Origin: a virus | Length of the DNA: 55,281 bases | IMG/VR virus record: IMGVR_UViG_3300029309_000053 | Span: 1 to 55,281 of that record | Strand: one strand, 5' to 3' | Notes under the pieces: generated by a model | What the model was told of the DNA's origin: nothing | Databases searched by the model: none | Seen by the model: only the letters and a program-made list of their open reading frames with translations | Position numbers and translations under genes: made by a program | In this document: positions 51,082 through 55,281 of the stretch, in pieces | Position numbering within the stretch: the first letter of the stretch is position 1 | Layout of the letters: every line of letters begins with the position of its first letter

Positions 51082-51564
51082 TCACAGTGATTTACCAAAA
51101 ATTACTTTATAATACATCTTTCCCTTATCATCTCTACAAGCTTTAAGGCAGCGGCCACGATTAATCCCGTCGTGAACGTAACTAACGTGAACCCAATCAG
51201 GATTGTCCTCATCACCAAACTCCCAAATAAGCTGATCAAACGTGAGATTCTCTCTAATATAATTGAAGATTTTAGAGTTTGATATCCTGCCAAATACATC
51301 GCCATCAAGATCGAGTGCTCTTCCCTCCACATGTTGGCTACGTAAAGAGCCGCCAATCGCGCGGTTGAGATCAGCCGAACGATAGCCTGACGAAACGTAT
51401 ATAGGCCTTCCGAAATGGTTGCGCAAAGGTTGGAAAACATGTTCTGCGATGCTTTTAAGATTTTCAATAACCCATTCATCTTCTGGTTCGTTGTTTATTC
51501 CGAGGCGCTTAGCAGTGTTGCTCCGCAAACATTCGGAAAGGGTTAGATTTTTGGATAGCTTCAT
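51082..51564 (-). CDS. Peptidase M15A-like endolysin (D-Ala-D-Ala carboxypeptidase/endopeptidase family)
   Basis: A 160-residue enzyme with the zinc-binding motif S76-x-H78-x-x-G81-x-A83-x-D85 (SQHVEGRALD) and W124-V-H126 (DWVHVSY), plus the conserved N-terminal SSGYRSADLNRAIGG. This is the M15A arrangement of phage endolysins that cleave peptidoglycan cross-links. It lacks a signal peptide, so it depends on a holin, probably the 143-aa protein at 11 kb. A promoter-like TAAATTTG lies 78 nt upstream. Confidence 0.85.
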   Translation of the reverse strand: MKLSKNLTLSECLRSNTAKRLGINNEPEDEWVIENLKSIAEHVFQPLRNHFGRPIYVSSGYRSADLNRAIGGSLRSQHVEGRALDLDGDVFGRISNSKIFNYIRENLTFDQLIWEFGDEDNPDWVHVSYVHDGINRGRCLKACRDDKGKMYYKVIFGKSL

Positions 51565-51642
51565 AATCCAGTTAACTAATTTTTACGATTCAAAATTTGG
51601 AGGCAATAGATTTTTCTCCATATAATGAGATCAGCAACAGTT

Positions 51643-51650
51643 CAAATTTA
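51643..51650 (-). promoter_or_regulatory. Possible TAAATTTG promoter box for the endolysin
   Basis: TAAATTTG on the - strand fits TAnnTTTG, but the distance to ATG 51564 is 78 nt, unlike the 4-17 nt of the other copies. It lies in the divergent gap with the small secreted-protein gene. Confidence 0.35.
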
Positions 51651-51676
51651 CAAAACAAACAATTAAATACTGCACA

Positions 51677-52030
51677 ATGAAAAATGCAATGATGGTGGCA
51701 ACCTTATGCACAATGGCCTCTTTCTCTTCTTTCGGACAATGCACTTCCAATATTATCGTTGAGCCAGTAAACATGTGGGATGACGTTTTCACCTACGAGG
51801 TAAATGAGATCTTCAACGACCAATGCCACTACTTAATCAATCCAGTCAGAGTAGATTTATTCTCATGGGTTGACGTTAAAGAACGAAACTCAACATTCGT
51901 AATCACTGTGACTGATCGCGGAGAAACAATCGACAGGTTCGTTCTTACCCCAGGGACAAATAATAGCGGATGCGCATCTTGGATCCCAGATCGCATCAAC
52001 GGTAATCTAACTACGCTAACTATCGAATAA
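51677..52030 (+). CDS. Small secreted protein of unknown function (117 aa)
   Basis: A signal peptide is evident (KNAMMVATLCTMASFSSFGQ, cleaved before CTSN). The mature part is beta-rich with three Cys and strands such as NSTFVITVTDRGETIDRFVL. There is no T9SS sorting domain, so it should stay periplasmic or be a lipoprotein-like product only if lipidated (the Cys after the signal is compatible but no clear lipobox is seen). It stands on + among - genes, next to the endolysin, and ends at a bidirectional terminator. Confidence 0.65.
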   Translation: MKNAMMVATLCTMASFSSFGQCTSNIIVEPVNMWDDVFTYEVNEIFNDQCHYLINPVRVDLFSWVDVKERNSTFVITVTDRGETIDRFVLTPGTNNSGCASWIPDRINGNLTTLTIE

Positions 52031-52031
52031 T

Positions 52032-52057
52032 AAAAAAGCCCCGAGAGGGGCTTTTTT
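52032..52057. terminator. Bidirectional intrinsic terminator
   Basis: AAAAAAGCCCC-GAGA-GGGGCTTTTTT, symmetric with A and T runs on both sides, between the convergent secreted-protein (+) and Gly-rich (-) genes. It should stop transcription in both directions. Confidence 0.9.
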
Positions 52058-52072
52058 TTTGATCTATATTTT

Positions 52073-53017
52073 TTATCGAAGGTATCCGCCCCCGCCGAAG
52101 TCTCTAGTTCCTCGACTAGTGTTGTACTCTTCGAGAGCCCTGAGAAGTCCTGAGGCGCCCTGCCTTCTTTGAGCCTCACGAAAATCTTGCTCGGCGGTTT
52201 TAGATCTGTAGATGCTGCCACCCATGTACTCTCGACCACCCCTGTTCGCCTTGTCTCTTGCTCTTCTGGATGCTGCTGCATTGAGGGCATCAGCAAGACC
52301 AGGCATACCCTGACCAGCAGAACCCTCTCTCATTTCTTCTACAAAAGCCTTAGCCTGAGCTCCACTCACTGGAAGTCCATCAATATATATCTGAGTAGTT
52401 TCTGCCATTTCTGGTCTCATAACTGGACCGCCGACTTGAGTTTTTCTAGACTTAACGTCGAGTCCTGGGATCTCTCCATGGCTTCCTCCGTGCGCATAAT
52501 CGATAGTACCTCCATCACCGTACTCATTTATGCCGCCAGACTTCATGAGTCTAACGCCACGCATTCTGTAAGGGGCTCCTGCAAGCTCAGGATTGTGAGG
52601 AATACCACCTCCATGCTCCATGCCCATGAAGTTTTTAGCAAGACCCATGAGACCCTGGCCTCCACCCTGACCAAACATTCCTCCAAAGCCACCAGGCCCA
52701 ACAGCGCCTGGAACTTGAGGCATGCCTGGAGTTTGTCCCTGTGCCCCGCCGCCTGTGATCTTATTCTTAAGCATACCACCTACTAACGGGATTGAACCAG
52801 CTGCCCCGCCGAGAGCGTCCTTACCTACCTGGCCGAAGTCAACACCCTTCTTTCCGTCAAATAGCTGGCCAGCTAAACTTTTAAGCCCTCCGCCTACAGC
52901 ACCCAAAATCGCTTTACCTCCAAGGATTTGTTCTCCTGCGTGACTAGGAACTTGCTTTTTTCTTACCATAGGCATGCCGCCCATGGCGTATCTCATCTTA
53001 TTTTTATTCTGATACAT
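52073..53017 (-). CDS. Gly/Met-rich putative virion protein (314 aa)
   Basis: Long Gly/Gln/Met-rich stretches (GGAQGQTPGMPQVPGAVGPG; FGQGGGQGLMGLAKNFMG) surround short conserved-looking segments such as KSGGINEYGDGGTIDYAHGG and TQIYIDGLPVSGAQAKAFVE. The N-terminus is basic (KMRYAMGGMPMVRKKQ). Such composition recurs in putative internal or core proteins of phages. It starts 4 nt after a TATATTTG box. No enzymatic motif. Function unknown; the 331-aa protein further upstream shows a similar EHGG segment. Confidence 0.6.
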   Translation of the reverse strand: MYQNKNKMRYAMGGMPMVRKKQVPSHAGEQILGGKAILGAVGGGLKSLAGQLFDGKKGVDFGQVGKDALGGAAGSIPLVGGMLKNKITGGGAQGQTPGMPQVPGAVGPGGFGGMFGQGGGQGLMGLAKNFMGMEHGGGIPHNPELAGAPYRMRGVRLMKSGGINEYGDGGTIDYAHGGSHGEIPGLDVKSRKTQVGGPVMRPEMAETTQIYIDGLPVSGAQAKAFVEEMREGSAGQGMPGLADALNAAASRRARDKANRGGREYMGGSIYRSKTAEQDFREAQRRQGASGLLRALEEYNTSRGTRDFGGGGYLR

Positions 53018-53021
53018 GTCG

Positions 53022-53029
53022 CAAATATA
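53022..53029 (-). promoter_or_regulatory. TATATTTG promoter box, leaderless start
   Basis: TATATTTG, then CGAC, then ATG 53017; it lies in the 16-nt gap between two late genes. No -33 TTG at usual spacing. Confidence 0.62.
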
Positions 53030-53033
53030 ACGA

Positions 53034-53492
53034 TTATGACATAGCCGCGAATACCTCCAGCTGAGGTGTACCAGCGGCGGCCCTGGCCATAATCAAATCA
53101 ATAGATCCTCCGAATGAATATGAGCCACCGATGGCCACGGAGGTGCTGGCATCGTTTGCGTCGAAATCAGTGTTATAGAGGACGTACGATTGCCCCGCCG
53201 CTAGATTTATTATGTATTGCTCGGAGTCAGTGTCCTCAATAGAAAGCGTAATTGTGTTTGCGGACGTGGTAGTTAGGTTTGTAAATCTCATGTATTTCAG
53301 CTTGGTGCGGCTAATGGTGCCCGCACCGTCTGCAGATCCAAACTTCAACACCTCAGTATCTGCCCCTGTTCCGATATCCAACACACGGGAGTAAGTCTCT
53401 GTAATACTAGATATTTCGTTAACATTCTCAGATCCACGATGAACACCGTTGATCAAGACGTCTTCTTTTACTGTGATTGTCAATGTAGCCAT
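53034..53492 (-). CDS. Small virion-type protein, paralogue group member (152 aa)
   Basis: A beta-rich protein with KLKYMRFTNLTTTSANTITL, LAAGQSYVLYNTDFDA and a hydrophobic end, resembling in order of strands the two small proteins at 37.7-38.5 kb (YVKNLS... then GG-F-FP). Starts MATLTITVKEDVLINGVHRG. It overlaps the upstream gene by one base. Likely structural; the relation to the other two is weak and should be tested. Confidence 0.55.
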   Translation of the reverse strand: MATLTITVKEDVLINGVHRGSENVNEISSITETYSRVLDIGTGADTEVLKFGSADGAGTISRTKLKYMRFTNLTTTSANTITLSIEDTDSEQYIINLAAGQSYVLYNTDFDANDASTSVAIGGSYSFGGSIDLIMARAAAGTPQLEVFAAMS

Positions 53493-54487
53493 TATCTAAA
53501 CTTCTTTCTGATTCGGTCCCTCATCTGCATGAGGAATGGGGTGTTGCCACCGTGCTCGTTCGAGACGCGAGGACCATCCATTCTAAATGGGATACCGCTT
53601 CCTGCTGGCATAGCTCCAAGACCTATCGGGTCATCGAACCCTTGCTCACGGCCTGGGCCTACAATCATCTCCATGTTGCCCTTGTCTCGCATGCGCTCAA
53701 GGATGCGCTCATCCAACAATCGCTGCCTTCTGGCCGCCCTCTCTTCTGCTTCAGTAGGCTCAGAGTCTCTGAAATCCTGCATGGCTTCTCTCGCGGCCTG
53801 AACTCTTTCGGCTTCAACAAAGCCAGCGTTGTCCCCTGTTGGGCCAGCCTCACCCCGAACCATCAGCTCTCTAGTCTTGGGGAGGTCATCAAAGGTGGTT
53901 CCTTCGCCCGCATCAAACATCCCTGGCTGCACATCGCTAGGCGGTGCCACACTTCTGCCGAACATGGATGCAAGAGCCGCATTGCTTTGAATCGCCTGCT
54001 CAAGATCATTCATGCGCCCCTCCCTGTACTTCTCTAGGTCAGCATCCAGAACCTCATCCACGAAGTCCTCTTCCCCCTGCTCTATATTAAGACCAAGCGC
54101 AGCAGCTTCCTCTGCATCCTTCATTCTTTTCTTCTTGTCTCTTTTGCTAGGATCAGGAGAATCCTTAGGCAAACCATCCATCAAGTCCTCACGACTCATC
54201 ATCTCCATGTCGAGCTTTGCCTCGGCAATGTCCTGTCCTTCTTTTCTTGCTTTTCTGGTGTCAAGGAACTCACCGAGTGCGTCCTTACCCTTCTCCAAAG
54301 CTCCAGTCTTGGAGGCGATGGCGAGCGCGGCAGCTAAGCCCGCGCCGCCTATACCAGCGGATCTACGATTAGCTTTGTTAACCTCTCGATCTAGTTGCAT
54401 AAGATCACGTCTCTCGCTTGGCGTGAGACTGCCCTTCTTCATCTTTTTCATGAGGGCGCGTCGCATTTTTCTTCTAGCCTTTGACAT
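53492..54487 (-). CDS. Putative virion protein with basic N-terminus (331 aa)
   Basis: Starts MSKARRKMRRALMKKMKKGS, a strongly basic head, followed by a hydrophobic Ala/Gly segment (GIGGAGLAAALAIASK), then acidic, helical, Lys/Asp-rich regions and a C-terminus GIPFRMDGPRVSNEHGGNTP. The last part resembles the Gly-rich protein downstream. A TATATTTG box precedes the ATG by 4 nt. It is the first gene of the late cluster after the hairpin array. Function unknown. Confidence 0.6.
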   Translation of the reverse strand: MSKARRKMRRALMKKMKKGSLTPSERRDLMQLDREVNKANRRSAGIGGAGLAAALAIASKTGALEKGKDALGEFLDTRKARKEGQDIAEAKLDMEMMSREDLMDGLPKDSPDPSKRDKKKRMKDAEEAAALGLNIEQGEEDFVDEVLDADLEKYREGRMNDLEQAIQSNAALASMFGRSVAPPSDVQPGMFDAGEGTTFDDLPKTRELMVRGEAGPTGDNAGFVEAERVQAAREAMQDFRDSEPTEAEERAARRQRLLDERILERMRDKGNMEMIVGPGREQGFDDPIGLGAMPAGSGIPFRMDGPRVSNEHGGNTPFLMQMRDRIRKKFR

Positions 54488-54491
54488 GCGA

Positions 54492-54499
54492 CAAATATA
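54492..54499 (-). promoter_or_regulatory. TATATTTG promoter box at the head of the late cluster
   Basis: TATATTTG, then TCGC, then ATG 54487. It is the first promoter of the late - region and lies directly next to the non-coding hairpin zone. Confidence 0.62.
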
Positions 54500-55281
54500 G
54501 CTCTATTTTTTTTAGAAGAGAACGTTATTAACGCCTACATCTGAAATAAATACAGCTATCCCGTATTTAACATTGATATGAGAACCGTATCTGTGTGGAT
54601 GCCCCTAAGCATCCCACCAAATCACTGCTTAATTCTCATGATCGCAAAGTTATAACAGAAAATTTGAAAAGTCAACCCTAAAGAATGGCTTTAAGGTAGA
54701 CCGCATAATAGATTGAAATAGCATTAGTTAGCGGATTTGATGCGAAATCCGCATGGATCGTAAAAAATTCTGGGAGTAATGTTTATAGTGGGGATTATAT
54801 GTCTACGCGTGAAGGACTTCCACCGACAGAAAACGAGTTTTCTGACCCCCCTCCCCTCGACAGACCCTTCGGGTCTGAGGTAGCTTTTGGTCTACCTCCC
54901 TACAGCTCAGCTCTTTAGAGCTGAAGCCTTAAAGCATAGCTTTAAGTAGCATCGATTCCGACGAAGTAGCGCGTTGTCCTGAGCATAATGCGCTGACAAT
55001 CACACCCTTCGAATCCTTGGCTTGGAGTATTACTCCAATACGACTGGACATTGAAGCTATGGTTCAACTCGGAAACTCTAATACCCTTGGTATTAGGCAG
55101 TTGGTTTGAAGACGGCAAAATCGGTGGGGTCGGCTTTGGCGGAGCGGTGCACAGCGCCGTAGTGCGCGGAGTCAACTTGTTGACTTCCTGTGACTACCGA
55201 GGTTTGGCTTCAACCATTACTCTACTTCGTAGAGGAATGAGTCGGTGGGGAAGTAGAGTTGTAGAGAAGTAAGAGAGAGGA
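54500..55281. other. Long non-coding region at the right end
   Basis: About 780 nt without a convincing gene. The first part (54500-54720) is AT-rich with short imperfect repeats, for example GGATGC...GCATCC at 54597-54614. The second part (54731-55239) holds the hairpin array described separately. Two short frames cross the array (54942-55175 and 55051-55272) but their codons follow the stems and they have no promoter or start context, so I do not call them. An origin, a packaging signal or a structured RNA are the candidates. Confidence 0.7.
54731..55239. repeat. Array of about ten short inverted repeats (hairpins)
   Basis: Perfect or near-perfect stems: 54731-54752 (8 bp), 54827-54844 (8), 54861-54877 (7), 54877-54898 (7), 54907-54924 (7), 54928-54946 (8), 55022-55038 (7), 55078-55096 (8), 55170-55185 (7) and 55215-55239 (11, one mismatch). 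Five have three-base loops (TTC, CTT, ATA, ATT, TTC); the others have loops of 2-8 bases. Stem sequences differ, so it is structure rather than sequence that repeats. An 11th pairing, ACTCTACTTC (55219-55228) with GAAGTAGAGT (55250-55259), competes with the last hairpin. Confidence 0.85.

Noticed and set aside
51621-51626. TATAAT before the secreted-protein gene at 51677
   Set aside because: Sigma70-like -10 sequence, but the host type uses TAnnTTTG and no good -35 was found; AT-rich chance match.
54942-55272. Two open frames (54942-55175 on - and 55051-55272 on +) in the right-end region
   Set aside because: They run through the hairpin stems, have no promoter or coupling to other genes and no family pattern; treated as chance frames.
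1-55281. CRISPR arrays, insertion sequences, integrase or attachment sites
   Set aside because: No regular repeat-spacer pattern, transposase, integrase or flanking direct repeat was found, so lysogeny genes are not supported.

Overview
The window reads as most of the genome of a tailed, probably podovirus-like phage of a Bacteroidetes (Flavobacteriia-like) host. Three things point there. The portal, large terminase, head-tail adaptors, giant tail-stabilisation-type protein and major capsid protein look like those of crAss-like and other Bacteroidetes podoviruses, and no tail tube, sheath or tape-measure gene is present. Promoter boxes match the Bacteroidetes -7 consensus TAnnTTTG. Two proteins carry C-terminal sorting domains of the type IX secretion system (T9SS), which exists only in Bacteroidetes and relatives. 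Calls rest on reading the sequence by eye; no search was run.

Layout. Positions 1-7528 (+) are a dense early operon with 1-30 nt overlaps: small unknown proteins, a DnaA-domain-IV-like protein, a recombination/replication set (Rad52/ERF-like annealing protein, PD-(D/E)XK exonuclease, SSB-like protein, BT4734/VirE-N primase-helicase), a nucleotide-modification-associated protein and two more PD-(D/E)XK nuclease-like proteins. No DNA polymerase is in the window; it may lie beyond the left edge, where an open frame enters. Positions 7530-7635 hold a promoter, a strong terminator and a second promoter. They lead into two secreted T9SS-type proteins (7636-10562): an M43 metalloprotease with a type A sorting domain and a Cys-rich repeat protein with a gliding-motility (type B) C-terminal domain.

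From 10563 to 54487 nearly everything is on the - strand (late region). In transcription order from the right: Gly-rich and basic virion-type proteins (52-54.5 kb); M15 endolysin; a cluster with a GroES-like co-chaperonin; two tRNA or tRNA-like genes; TerL; portal; Ig-like and fibre-like proteins; four very basic small proteins; three small virion-type proteins; scaffold; major capsid; lectin-like decoration protein; head-tail adaptors; a 2219-aa stabilisation-type protein with its separately encoded C-terminal part; three putative ejection proteins, including a 2847-aa polyvalent protein with a zincin motif and a frame break in a T10 tract; and a holin-like cassette. Exceptions on + are a winged-helix regulator (50216-50638) and a small secreted protein (51677-52030).

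The late region appears to be driven by many copies of one element, TATATTTG (or TAnnTTTG), placed 4-17 nt before start codons, several directly after intrinsic terminators. This implies leaderless or nearly leaderless mRNAs. The right end (54500-55281) is the only long non-coding stretch and holds an array of about ten perfect or near-perfect short hairpins: a candidate structured RNA or replication/packaging site. The points most worth follow-up are the T9SS cargo pair, the hairpin array and the promoter family.
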